In this document: positions 34,616 to 46,200 of the stretch, piece by piece | Layout: each line of letters begins with the position of its first letter | Position numbering within the stretch: the first letter of the stretch is position 1 | Assembly (NCBI GenBank): GCA_015680685.1 | Contig: MNCI01010021.1 | Coordinates: 247,257-311,256 of the forward strand | Origin: Gnetum montanum | Taxonomy: Eukaryota; Streptophyta; Gnetopsida; Gnetales; Gnetaceae | DNA length: 64,000 bases | Direction of reading: 5' to 3' | Position numbers and translations under genes: made by a program | The notes under the pieces: model-generated | Seen by the model: only the letters and a program-made list of their open reading frames with translations | Databases searched by the model: none | Told to the model about the DNA's origin: nothing

Positions 34616-37440
34616 ATGACCAAGAATAGGAAGGGGCTAAGAAGAGTCCTAGGAGTAGGCACTAGAAACCCATGCAATGGGACCTCTTCAGGAGGAGCCC
34701 AAAGTGGAATTTGTTAGACAGATTCTTGAAGAAGTAGCCACAACTAAACAGTCTCACCAAGATGAAGCACCAGAGCCAAGATCGAATGTTGAGGTAACCT
34801 TGAAGGAGGTCTGCCTTAGGTAGATCACATCTAAGAAGGTTTAGAAATCCATGATCCAAGAGAAAAACTTTGAATCCTTCTTGAAGTTTTCTCCTCCAAA
34901 AGTTTTAGCTCAATTGCAGAACTCTTCCATGTGGCCCACCATCACTTCCAACAGGGAGTGGTACATGGGAAAGATATACTTTTTCTAGAATAATTGGTAG
35001 GTTAGTTCAATGGTCAAAATAAAAGACATTTTTGTGTTCTAATCAATGAAAATAATCTTTGAGGCCCTTGGGTTTCTTGAGATTGGGACCAATCTTGCAG
35101 AAATTTTAACATCGGTAGATCCAAGTGTCAAGAAAGAATGGATGCAGTGGTGTTATGGAGTGAATTGTAAGGAGTTTGGTGTACTCACCACAGTAAAATG
35201 TGCATACTTTAAAATTGTGGCCTTTCACCTCAATCCAACGATGAGGCCCAGCAAGATCACAACTTTCTTTGCCTATGTGTGTACTGCTCTAAGTGGTAGA
35301 TTCTCAGTTAACCTTCCATAGTTGATCTATCTTGAGATAGAAAAGCATTTCAAGGAGAATGAACGCGGAAGAAAAACACTCCTCTTTCCATGCCTCATCG
35401 AAAAATTGTGTAAGAGGGAGGCATAACCTGCTACATAAATGATGCTATCCAGTGTGCTCTAACTACCTCTTGGGTGAAAATGATGAAGGATAAAGTGCCT
35501 ACAAGGTGATCCAAGAAGAGGAGCAGTAACCACCACCTCCACCACCCACTTAAGAGATAATGCTAGGGACGTATGTTTCCATTGACTGCATTCATGAACT
35601 TTAAGAACAACTCTTGCAATAGCAACAACAATAAGTAAGAATGAGTGGTGATGACCCATCTATGTAAAGATCAACCATGAGCCACCTCAATGAAGTGGCC
35701 CAAACCTTAAGCCAGTTGGAGGATGGAGCACCAATTTTCTTAGCCCAACACATGTAGGTGCCTACAAGATCAAATCTGAGTGCCTAATAGGTAATGGAAT
35801 CCCTCTCACAATAGTAGTAATTCCCAAACATCTTTGGGAATCTTATTATCTTTTTAATGCATTTGGAGGTGAGGGGAAAACTATCCTAGTGATGTAGCAT
35901 CATGGGTAGGAGACAATAGCTAAAGTGGTTGTTAAAAAAGTGTCCTAAGCACTTAATGCACCTGTGGTGTCTATACTAGATGTTTATGCACTCAGGGATG
36001 TGCAAATGTTTGTAAGAACTCTTAGTGGTAGATTAAGCATAGCGCAACATGAGGAATTTCTAGATTGACTGGTGGAAACTAGGCAACCAATTCTGGATGT
36101 CTTTAACCTTCTAGATACCATCATTGTAATCTAGTTAGAGTTACTCGAGGCAAGGGGAAAATGGATCATCATTGAAGGGCAACTTGAAATAGCTAGAGCA
36201 AAAAACCAATGCTTGGCTACGGAAGTTTTGAATTAAGAGCTCATCTTGCTAATCCCATGTTGCTCAACCAAGCAATAATTCATGATGAAGCTTTTTAGCA
36301 GCTTTAAGCAAGACTCAAAGAGGTTGAGAATGCTAAGGAGTTGATAGTCTTTGACTAGTCCTTGGCCAATGCCACAATGTACAACATCTAGAAGGACTTT
36401 GTTCAGGCTCGTCAAAAAATGAGGCCTTTACCGTAGAAAATCACCACCTGTGGAATGTTGATGTGTAGAAGTAGTAGATGTTAGAATTTATCCATTAATA
36501 GTAGGAGAAACTAGCCAAGGTGAACACAAAATTGAGGAGGTTGGTAGTAGAGAATAGAAACCTCTCAATGGAAGAAGTCCATGCCTTATGCAAGAAATCT
36601 ATAATCGAGATCACAACCTAGAAAAATGAGGCCCTTAAATTTGAAAGGATTAAAAATCATTACATGGACCAAGTGGGATTGCAAAAAAAAAAATAAAAAA
36701 AAATCAATGAGAAGCACATCCAATTGGAAAAGGAAAAAGCTAATGAGGTCCTCCAGTAGCTCAAGCAAAGAGGTGATGTCTAGCAGCCTATCTTTCATGG
36801 GCTAAACACATACAACAAGGCTGAAATTTGCCTAAAGGTGCTGTAGATTGAGGAAATCATAGACTACATGTAGCTTGCCAACCTTAGATATGAAAACCTA
36901 GTGATGTTAACAATTGAAAAGATGTAGTTAGAATTCGAGAAACAAGTGGCTAGCTCATACTTGTTGTACAAGGCAGAGTTCAAGCATCATAAGGAGACTA
37001 AGTAGAAGCTTGAGACAACAAATGCAAAGCTCAAGGTTCTCAAGATAAAGTTCATTGATTAGAGATTAACTACTGACAACCTAGATAAGATAATGAATGA
37101 CTACTAGAAGCTATTGAATGCACTCAGAAACTTTGACATTAAATGCAAATAGTTTGCTACATGGTCCATTAATGTGAAGGAGATGTTCTCTACAATGCCT
37201 TGTTCATGGAATATTCTCATTTTGACCCATATTGGTAAAGTAACATGGACCATGAATGATCCTTGAAGTAAGGAGGAGAAGATGAAGGCATTGTTGGGTG
37301 TCTTTCATCTTCTGCTAGAAGTTGCAAGTGCTGTAGGACAACCACAACAACTACCTCAATAACCATATTCGCCTGAAGCAAGAGAAGGTCATTTGGAATC
37401 TCAAGATCCTCCACCACCTAGGAACATCCAAACTTCTTCA
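34616..37440 (+). pseudogene. Element C post-integrase (env-position) ORF, broken
   Basis: Starts around ATG 34616 or 34677 and can be followed, with stops and shifts, to about 37440. The N-terminal part has NFESF and EWYMGKIYFF (about 34869-34987). The longest open piece (35046-35321, 91 codons) includes VKKEWMQWCYG. The region 35990-36240 has the block matching A (QHEEFLD, FNLL, TIIVI). From about 36240 the product is dominated by charged heptad-like stretches rich in Lys, Glu and Leu, suggesting coiled coil. No membrane segment or signal peptide is evident. The function is unknown. Confidence 0.65.
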
Positions 37441-37635
37441 TTATCTTCACATTGTTAAAGGAGATGTATTTTTCATTCTTGTCTTGGTATTTAATTTTGT
37501 TGTTCTAAACATCCATTTTGGTAATGATTGTAAATCCATACACTTGGGCACTCGATTTTTGTTATGTATGTAGTTAGTCACTAATCCCATACCTTCTCAA
37601 ATTTTGTAAAGAACTAGAGGATGAGTTTTCATTCA

Positions 37636-37647
37636 ATTGTGGGGGTA
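37636..37647 (+). other. Element C polypurine tract
   Basis: TTGTGGGGGTA directly precedes the 3' LTR start TGATGAG. It is the plus-strand counterpart of the tracts in A and B. Confidence 0.7.
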
Positions 37648-38507
37648 TGATGAGTTGTGATTGTTGGGCTACATTGATAGGATGTTGTCAACACAACCCC
37701 ATCGATGGGATGTTGTTAACATGGGGTTTGACTCGTTGACATGTATCCATCAACAAGATCCCCTATTTTCATCTATAAATGCACACCTACCTATCACATT
37801 TATGACAATCTTTTCATAGTTGTAGAGAAGTGCTTGTAGTTTTTTCATTTGAAAGTTAGGATATTTTTTGAGTGCCCACACTATGAATTAAAGAAGTATA
37901 CTAATCTTTATTTGAACACTGATGTACTTGAGCACCTTAGTGTGAACAACAATAAAGACATGCTTTTTTGATAAAACCTTGCAGCACTTAGAATATATTA
38001 ATGTTTTATTTATGCATTTAATATTCATGAAATTTACTTTAATATTTTTAAGTAATTAATTAATATTTATTAAATAGCACACATAAGTACAATCACTTCA
38101 GGCATACATTTAACACTTGGTAATCCTAGTAATGCTTAATGTTTGGTAATCCAGTAGTGCTACAATGTGTTCAAGATGTGTACGACAAGTGGGAAAGGAT
38201 TCTTATGTTAGGATTAGTTTAATATTAGCTAGTTATTATATTAATTAAACATTTAATTACTTTATTCTTGTTCATTAGGTGACTTAATTTATAAAAGATA
38301 AAATTATAAAAATCATATACCTCGGTTGCACTTAACCGTACACTTGCACTTCACAAGTGGAACTAGGAAGACAACAATTACAATAGTTAGATTCACCTCC
38401 TAGAACCAATGTACTTAAAAACCTAAAGTCTTTGAAATTTGACCAGATGGCTTAGTGGAAGCTAGTGATTTGTATGGTTGGACATAGGGTATACTCGTTG
38501 CTCATCA
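37648..38507 (+). repeat. Element C 3' LTR
   Basis: Partner of 25229-26100, with matching start and end. The TATA sequence is at 37774-37780 and the GGTAATCC motif at about 38115-38130. Most visible differences are transitions. Confidence 0.92.
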
Positions 38508-38831
38508 CTTAGCATAGTTTTTGCCCCCTCAATTACACCACAATTCATACATAAATCAAAGCATAACACACATGGAATGGTTAGAGTTCACAACATTTTA
38601 TCTCTACCATCCAAACTTATTTCATAATCACATATAAACACACAACGCAATGTATGCATGACATACTTAAACACACATACCCCCACAAGCATAATTTTAT
38701 GCTTACATCACAATGGATAAATTCATGTAAGAAGAGTGGATATGGTCTTTGTCCTCAAAGGCTTCACTATGCTTCCATCTTGAGAGTACCAAATTTCATG
38801 TGTTTCTTCCATGACTTGCAATGAAAGAAGA

Positions 38832-39656
38832 TTAAGGAAAGTCAAAAGGATTAGGTCTCCTTAAAGAAAATTTCCTTCTTCCATTCTTTTTTCTCTTCTT
38901 CACCTTCTTTTTCTTGGTGTTTAGAAGAATACCACTTAGCTTCCTTTTGCCATCATCACAATGTTGATTATCTTCATGTTGCTCATCCATTTCATATCTA
39001 GGACAATCAAGGTCATAAACACCTTTGACAAATTCATCCTTGTCATAGTTCATAGAAAACATCTCAAATTTCTGAAAAATAATATCATTATCAATATCTT
39101 CACCAACATCAATGATGACTTTTCTACTATGATTACCACCATAGCCATCATTATTCAATACAAAATCCAATTCATTACCATCATTATCTTTGCTCTCACT
39201 AACATTGACATCAAAATTGACATTGCTCTCATCATTTACAACATGATGGATAATTTCATCATAATCACCATAATGATCATGATTCTCATCATCAAAATTG
39301 AACAAATATCTACCAAGTTGAAGTGAAAAACTAGCATCGATTACACTAACTTCAACATGAGAGACATTACTACCATCAACAAGGTAAAGCTCACACTTAC
39401 TTACCTCTTCATGGCTTCTCCCATCCATCTTTGGTTCAACTTGATCTTTAACATATGGCTGTCCAATCTTATCAAATCTTGAAGGTTCAAGATCCCAACT
39501 AGGAGTTCCTGATTCCAATGGCTTCTCCTCTTCAAAGGAATCATCAAAAAGCTCTTCATCCCATTTTGGAGGTACTAACTCAAAAGGTAAACTCTTATCC
39601 ATGGATTTAACATTAGATTCATCAAAAAAACCATCAAATAAATCATTCTTCCACAT
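38832..39656 (-). CDS. Element E acidic ORF with basic C-terminus (274 codons, open)
   Basis: This is one of the longest uninterrupted frames in the window, in an otherwise decayed element. The N-terminal two thirds are rich in Asp and Glu (FDDSFEEEKP; Asn/Asp-rich runs near residues 120-190). The C-terminus is strongly basic (TKKKKVKKRKKNGRRKFS, residues ~247-264) and could act as a nuclear localisation or nucleic-acid-binding tail. It lies downstream of the gag knuckle and in the same orientation. I recognise no domain; it is not an RT, protease or integrase. It may be the extra gene of a non-autonomous element, or the C-terminal part of gag. The open plus frame opposite (38961-39326) is a shadow. 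Confidence 0.6.
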   Translation of the reverse strand: MWKNDLFDGFFDESNVKSMDKSLPFELVPPKWDEELFDDSFEEEKPLESGTPSWDLEPSRFDKIGQPYVKDQVEPKMDGRSHEEVSKCELYLVDGSNVSHVEVSVIDASFSLQLGRYLFNFDDENHDHYGDYDEIIHHVVNDESNVNFDVNVSESKDNDGNELDFVLNNDGYGGNHSRKVIIDVGEDIDNDIIFQKFEMFSMNYDKDEFVKGVYDLDCPRYEMDEQHEDNQHCDDGKRKLSGILLNTKKKKVKKRKKNGRRKFSLRRPNPFDFP

Positions 39657-40388
39657 ACCTTATCTAGAAGACTCACCTATCTTCCATGAGATAACCTCAA
39701 CTTGGTTTAGAATCTACTTTCCATTGCCACAAGGTATAGAAAAATTGCAAAAAGTATGAGAATCATACCTTCTAGTGATGCTCTTGACCCTTCTTAGAGA
39801 AGTCCCTTGATCTTGGCCTTTGTTTTGGCTTTGATCCTTCACCCTCCATGATTCATGAGATAGAAACTCTCCTTGATTAGTATCATATAACATCATGGAC
39901 CTTGAATATCTCTTGGTCTTTTTGATAAAGATCTTATTTTCCTTTCTTGAAACCTTGGAATATTAAGCATTCCCTTGCATTCCCTTGCTTAATAAGAGAT
40001 ACTTAAGAACTCCTTTTCTCATTGACCTCTACTTCATCAGACCTTACATCTTCTTCCTGATTTCCTTGATTAACATTTACATTTTCCATTAAAATGCAAG
40101 AATTAATTTCTATTACATCTTTAATTACAAGAGGTCTACCTTCATTGGAGGATTCTTCCTTTTCTAAGATTTGAAGTTCCTTGCTCTTGGAAACATTTTG
40201 CTTATTACACTCCCATTATTTGCATCCCTTTTCATCATAATTGAACCATTGAAGGTTGGAGGCATAGCCATTTCCTTGACCATTTCCATTCTTAGAGTAG
40301 TCTTTCTTGGAATCTTGGCCCCCCTTTAACTTCTCATGCTTCTCATTAGTCTCTTCCTTGGCATTTTCATTCTCCTTGGCTCCATTCT
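39657..40388 (-). pseudogene. Element E gag C-terminal part, interrupted by D
   Basis: Minus-strand remnants continue gag after the D insertion. A degenerate CCHC zinc knuckle, CFNYDEKGCK followed by a stop and WEC, lies near 40200-40240; the family form has C-x2-C-x4-H-x4-C, so one Cys and the His are changed. Downstream the translation is charged and full of stops. Gag resumes at 59586 on the other side of D. Confidence 0.65.
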
Positions 40389-42314
40389 TCTACTGCCTAA
40401 AATTGTTGGTGCTTGGCTGGAATGAAAAAGGCACCGAGAGATCTGCAAACAGACACAGAAGACCCTACCTTTGCTTGAGGTAGAACTGGGACTGACAAAG
40501 GTAGAGTACCTTGGGTGGTCCACATGCGGATCAGACAAGGATTTCCCTAGACGTATGCCAATGTGCAATACACTGGGTTATATGTAAACGACATAATAAA
40601 TGTAAACCGGAACACAAACATGCAGGAATGTGAACAAGCGGTAAACAAGAACGAACAAAAACTGTAACAAATCTTAGCCAAAAATGCAAGAACGAATGAG
40701 AACTATAACAAATCTTGGCAAAAAATGCAGCAATATTATTGCATAATGAAAATTACAATGCACCGGTCTAGATGCAGTTGTGGATCTAACACAAGGCGGA
40801 CGAAGAGCCCCGGTGGATGCGGAGGGGTGATGGTATGATGGTTTGGGTTGTAGGCACAGCGTGAAGACTGTATGCTTAGCATGTGGGGTAGAAGTCCAGC
40901 ATGTAGGGTGAGTGTTCTGGACGTTCTCAGTGTGGATTCTCTAATTTTTTTGCCAAGATTCCTTAATTTTCCCTCCAACCCTGATCTGGTCAAAAATCCT
41001 GGTTTTTGTACAAGTTTGGGCATTAAATTCAGATCTAAGATAGGGATTGGCTATGGGATGCTGGAATTTTGGATCAGGTGACATGTGGAGCATTGACCAG
41101 GTGCAAAAGAATGAAGCTTTACAAGTGTGCAGCATGCCAACGTGTACATGCTGGGCATATACACCCCACACACTAGACAACATGTGGGCAAGCATAAAGA
41201 TTTTTTGACCAAATTTCGAACTGTGATGCCAACTTTTATCATGGATCTAGATGCTTGATGTCTTGAGGATGCTGCCTATCGATTTTGGGCTCATTTGACC
41301 CTGATTTGATAGGGCTTTAGGCGGTTCCAAGAGTGTACGCGCTGGGCGTACATGCTGGGCATGCAGGCCAGTGTGTGGGCATGAAAACTATATTTTTGGA
41401 GCCTAATCTTGTACACTGGAGTTGGATCCTTGTTACCTAAGTGTTTTTGGTTCTCTAGGGTATCCGAGGGCTCATTTTGGCTTCATTTTGATTGAGTTTT
41501 GGGCATGTTTCTAGTGTGCACGCTGTGTTGTATGCCAGGTGTGCACGCTGGGCATGCAAGGCCAAGAATAACCCTTCTAATGCCAAAAATTGATGTCTCT
41601 GGAGCTTGTGGACTTGTAGATTCATTGGCCATGCCTTGAGAGTTGACTCCATGTCAAAATCTTACCTAAAATGCCCAATCAACCTTGTTCAAAGTGGTGC
41701 ATGCTGGGCTGCACGCTGGGCATGTAGGCCAGCATACAGGCATGAAACTACCATTTTTAAAGGTTAAAATTTGATTTTTGGAAGCCTAGGATGATGCTTG
41801 ATGGTTTCCCTACCTCTGGGAGTTGATTGCCTATGAAGGCCATGGTCTAAGTGCCTGTTTTGGACTGTTTATGATGGTACACACTGGGTGTTGACGCTGG
41901 GCATGCAGGCCAGCGTGCAGGCATGAAAACCCATCACTTGGAGTCAAAAACATGATTTTCCAGAGCCTAAGAGCTGTTGGGGACCTTGGGGAAGGTCTTG
42001 GGTGGTCCAGACCTTCAATTCTGGCATGTTTGGAGCAGTTTTTGGAACTCAACAGTTACTGCACGCTGAGCATGCAAGCCTATGTGCAAGAAGTATATTT
42101 AGTTAAAACAAAGTGCTTTGAGTTTAAAATTTGCAATCCTTGTTGCTAGATGTTGATGTAGTCTCCAATGGATCTTAGGAAACTTTTAGTTGCTTGATTC
42201 GACTCCATTCGATGTTGTTTATGAAGTTCGCAAGTCTCAGTCATGTTGGGAAGCATCATGACTGAGCTTGATTCTTGTTTGAAAGTGCCGGGCCTACATT
42301 TTTGTGGTGTTTCA
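40389..42314 (-). repeat. Element D 3' LTR (left copy)
   Basis: Matches 57657-59585 along nearly 1.93 kb. It contains several dispersed copies of a GCACGCTGGGCATGCAGGCC-like phrase (about 41125-41165, 41335-41380, 41515-41560, 41695-41740, 41880-41925, 42060-42085). It starts TC where the right copy has TG, and ends TTTCA. Long ORFs inside on both strands (for example 40736-41242) are not consistently conserved in the partner. Confidence 0.93.
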
Positions 42315-42327
42315 TTGGCCCTTCTTT
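42315..42327 (-). other. Element D polypurine tract
   Basis: AAAGAAGGGCCAA on the minus strand lies directly upstream of the 3' LTR start TGAAACACC. Confidence 0.7.
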
Positions 42328-43439
42328 GTTGATTCTTGGAGGAATCAACCCGAGAGGCATCGACAAAGAAGTACAAAACACGACAAGTGAACTGGTAGCA
42401 AGCATTATCCTTTGGCACTTGGCCAGATGTCATCGCACTGTGTTCAGAGTACATGGGTGTAGGAAACAAGGTTTTAAGATGGGTAGGTAGATGTTTGTAA
42501 CTGTGGGATTGGGAATTGATCAAGGAATTGTGCTGACATGGGAGAAGAGTGTTCGTCTTGTGCAAGCAAGTCATGTTGTTCCTTGCCGATGGCGAATATT
42601 TGGTAGACTTTGAACCAAGGCATGAGGAATATGTCCTTTGGAGGAACGAGACTCTTGTATCATGTTTGAGAGAACTCATTATTGCAACCAAAACCATGGG
42701 ATGGGGTGATGCATTCTTTGGAGAAACAAGACCCTTGTGGAGTGTCTAAGGGAACCCATTGTCTGACAGCCAAAACCACGCAGTGAGGTGAAACATGATG
42801 ATGTGAGACACGAGTACTTCTTTCCAAGACAACTGCCTTCCCACCTGGGGCTTGTATGGGAAGTGCCAAGGGTCTTGTGGTTTATTTTGCCCTTTGTGCT
42901 TTCATCTTTTCCCTTTTTTTGGAAAGAGCTTTCTTTCAATTTTGCACTCATGCTCATGAGCTGTGTTGTGTGTTGCGACTGCTTGAGAATGTCACAGTGT
43001 GTAATAGTGTGCTCAAAGTTTTGGGGTGTACTAGTGTATCTAGGAACTATAACCGGGTAGGAAAGGGAACGAGAGTGTTGGGGAAATGGAGACTATATTG
43101 GGGACTAGAAATGTACTTTTGAATATATTGATTAACCTGGTTGTGTGCATTAAAAACAATGTGGAACCTTGTCACCGTGATGAAGTGTATCTGTGTACGA
43201 CCACCACTAGGTGTCATCCTATAAACACAACTCCAAGAAGATAAGAAAACCACAAGTGAATGAGTTAGCAAATACTTTAGACAAGAATGTGGCCGATGCA
43301 AATGGAGGCACCATGTGTAAGTTAAGGTAAACAAAATGAGCAGCAATATTGTTGTCAGAGCTGATGTGATAAATGATGTGGTAGGAGTTCTCAAAGAAAT
43401 GTCAGGAATCTTAACGTCAGATGAATGTGCCAAAGATGC
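42328..43439 (-). other. Element D 3' untranslated region
   Basis: Between the polypurine tract and the motif array. A roughly 90-base segment is duplicated in tandem around 42590-42780 (gagGAAtatGTCCTTTGGAG against gatgcattCTTTGGAG, each followed by GAGACTCTTG- or AAGACCCTTG-type text). ORFs on both strands (up to 183 codons, minus 42146-42697, partly in the LTR) have no recognisable domain and I do not call them genes. Confidence 0.5.
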
Positions 43440-43733
43440 TCTTGCTAGTTTATGGTCTTAGCGAACTGTCGTGTATTAGTTTTACATCATAACCCATTGA
43501 ACATTGTCAGTTTATCGTCGTAGCAGATGGTGCGATGCTAGTTTATAGTCATAGCAGACTCTGGTAAATGAGTGTGACAATTTAACGTCATGTCGGATAG
43601 AGCTCTGTGGGGTTGGTTTATCGTCATGACTCTAGGATGTATCTGTGGTGTTAGTTTTGAGTCATAACCTAGGATAGGTCTGTGGTATCAGTTTACCATC
43701 ATGATGCTAGGAAGAAGACATACCTTAAGATCA
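43440..43733 (-). repeat. Array of AGTTTAtCGTCAT-like motif, copy 1
   Basis: Irregular repeats of (A/G)GTTTAnCGTCAT on the plus strand at intervals of about 35-55 bases: for example tcagtttatcgtcg, caatttaacgtcat, ggtttatcgtcat and cagtttaccatcat. The same motif recurs at 47335-47440 and 52610-52895. Confidence 0.7.
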
Positions 43734-44789
43734 TCAGACGTAGAATGGTTTTAGGTACACATGATTCATGGGATTGGCCAATTCATTTCCATTCATGTCT
43801 GCTAGTTTGAACGCTTTGTTACCATACACTTTGGTGACCAAGTAAGGCCCTTCCCAATTGGCTGAGAACTTATCCGCATGTTCATGTACCACCTGAAGTA
43901 CAAGGTCTCTCTCTTTGATTGGATGCTTATGGATGTCATGCTGATGGCGTCATCATTGTTGCTTCTGGTACCACTCAATTTGATCCAGTGTTCATGTGCA
44001 TTCTTCTTCTACTGAGTCGAGGTCAACAGTACGCAACTGATTTTTTTGACCTTCATCGAGGAGTTCGGATAGTGTGGTCCTTAAGGATGGTACCTACAAC
44101 TCCAGAGGTAAAATAGCTTCTGAACCATAAACAAGACTATATGGTATTTTACCTGTGGATGTCCTATGCGTTGTTCTGTATGCCTATAGCGCATAAACTA
44201 GCTGCTCGTGCCATCTTCGCTTGCTTTGATGAAGCATTTTCTTGAGCACCATGATGAAATTTTTATTTGTGGCTTCTGCTTGTCCGTTGCTTTGAGGATA
44301 GTAAGGTGATGAAAATGAGTGTTTAATACCTAGGCTTTCATAGAATGTTTTTGTTTCAATACTGCTGAATTGTGGCCCGTTGTTAGTGATGATAGTCATC
44401 GGGATGCCAAAACGAGTCACAATGTTTTCGAGGATAAAGTTGCATACTTGTTTTGATGTGGTCTTTCTAAGAGGAATAGCTTCTACCCATTTCGTGAAGT
44501 ATTCATTTGTGGTTATGATGAAGCTATGCCTCACTGAAGATGGGGGAGTTATTGATCCAATGATGTCTAATCCCCATTTTTGGAAAGGCCATGTGATTTG
44601 AGCTGTATGCAACTCATTGGGTGGAACATGTATAAGATTACCATGCTTTTGACATGTATTGCATGTTTTGACTTTGGAGAAACAGTTGTATTCCATATGT
44701 GGCCAATAGTACCTTAAGCATCTTATTTTGGTTGCCATTGCTTTGGGAGCTATGTGCCCTCCGCAGAGTCCCTCATGAACTTGATCCAC
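43734..44789 (-). pseudogene. Element D integrase, broken
   Basis: The open piece 44184-44789 (201 codons) holds the zinc-binding domain (HEGLCGGH ... CNTCQKHG) and core. The first catalytic Asp is in GLDIIG. The second motif reads ITNNGPQF where the family has TDNG, an Asp-to-Asn change. The Glu is in GQAEATNK. The C-terminal part continues with stops through YSLVYGSEAILPLE and WEGPYLVTK to a TGA at 43734-43736. Confidence 0.88.
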
Positions 44790-44906
44790 GACGGTTTGGG
44801 CATTGGTGCTATTAACGCATACCAGTAAAATGCCCTCATAGGATCTATGACATAACGTGTCTCCTACTAGTGTATATTACCGAGAGTGTTTTTGCATCAC
44901 GTCCTT

Positions 44907-46200
44907 CTATGCATTCGTTAGATGTTGAGGTGGTTCACCATGCAAAAGGTACTCTTTGATGTCATCGTAGCACTCTACGGCATGTGTCGTGCTAACAGAT
45001 GCTATGGGAAGTTCATCGGGAGCGTCAGTTATGGGCTTGTTGCAGCTCATGATGGAATTAGACAATGCATGAAACATGTCCGATGAGATGTTTAGAGCTA
45101 AAGTGGCTAATGCGTATGCGATGGTATTATCATTTCTAGGCACATGTTGTAGTTCTATATTTATAAATTGTTTTAGTTAGTACTTCGTCAAGTCATAGTA
45201 GGGTTGTAGATGAGATGCTTTGCATGTGTAAACTTCTTTAACTTGGTTTATGATTAACTGTGAGTTGCCTCTGACTACGAGACGTGTGATGTTTGAAGCT
45301 TGTGCTACCATAAGGCCTCTGAGGAGACCTTCATACTCTGCTGTGTTATTGGTACAAGGAAAGTTAAATCGGTAAGCGAAGGGTTGGATCTCCCTAGAGG
45401 GATATGTGATAATGGCAGTAGCACTTCCACCCTGGGAGGTGGATGCTCCATTGAAGTTTAATATCGCATCATAGTTATCGGGCACTATGTCAACTGTGCT
45501 TACGTTTTGATTTGGGAATTCTAGATTAATCGTTGCTTGATCTTGTGTTGGTGATGCGGTCATCTGATTGACTATATCTTGACATTTGATGGATGATTGG
45601 GCTATGTAATGTAGGTCAAACTCAACAATCATTGCCTTCCATTGAGCTATCTTGCTTGATTTGTACATGTTGTTTGTGATAGCTCTGAGCACGTTGTCTT
45701 TACAGATGATATTTACTTGGTTACGGAAGAGATAATGTCGCCATTTCTTTAAAGAAAAGGCGAGGGCAAGGCATGATCTTTCCACGTCATTGTAATGTTG
45801 TTCATGGGCTATTAATGCATGGCTCAAGTAGTAAATAGGAACTTTGGTTCCATCATCTCGTTTCTGGTAAAGCATAGACGCGACTGATGAATCCGATGTG
45901 GCAAGGTAGATGTAGAACGATCTATCATTTTGAGGCAGGTAAACAATCAATAATTGAGTCAGTGCTATTTTGATATTATCAAAAGCTTCTTGGCATTGTG
46001 GGGTCCATCAAAAATGTACACTTTTGTGTAGCAAATGGTTCATGGGTCTCAACTTATCGGTCAGTTTTTCAATAAAGCGTCTAATGAATTGTAATCTACC
46101 TTGTAGGCCTCAAAGCTCGGTAAGGTTGCTTGGCGACTGCAAGTTTGTGATAGCCTTCACCTTATCGGGGTCTACACGAATTCTTGCTTCTGACACTATG
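44907..46200 (-). pseudogene. Element D RNase H and second RNase H domain, broken
   Basis: The open frame 45177-45950 (257 codons) begins in the RT-linked RNase H (YIYLATSDSSVASMLYQ), passes through a linker and enters a second RNase H domain: FNGAS (family DGAS), NNTAEYEGLL and GNSQLI (family GDSQLI). Two catalytic Asp codons are therefore Asn, each a G-to-A change. A TAA at 45177-45179 separates the tail, which reads on at 44907-45143 (VPRNDNTIAYALATLAL). The second domain is what assigns D to the Tat lineage. Confidence 0.85.

Larger units (their letters stand above)
25229..38507 (+). mobile_element. Element C: Athila-like Ty3/gypsy retrotransposon, plus strand, decayed
   Basis: A 13.3-kb element with 872- and 860-bp LTRs, starting TGATGAG and ending GCTCATCA. 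It has a tRNA-Asp-type primer site, gag, protease, RT-RNase H, integrase, a U-rich spacer, a long post-integrase ORF and a polypurine tract. The flanks CTTAA (25224-25228) and CTTAG (38508-38512) are a target duplication with one transition. It sits in the 3' region of E in opposite orientation. Every domain is recognisable but interrupted by many stops, mostly TAG. Confidence 0.92.

Noticed and set aside
38961-39326. 121-codon plus ORF
   Set aside because: Ile/Thr-rich shadow opposite the acidic ORF 38832-39656, with no independent support.
42146-43433. Overlapping ORFs of up to 183 codons on both strands in the D 3' region
   Set aside because: No recognisable motif; they cross the LTR boundary or a duplicated segment and overlap each other.
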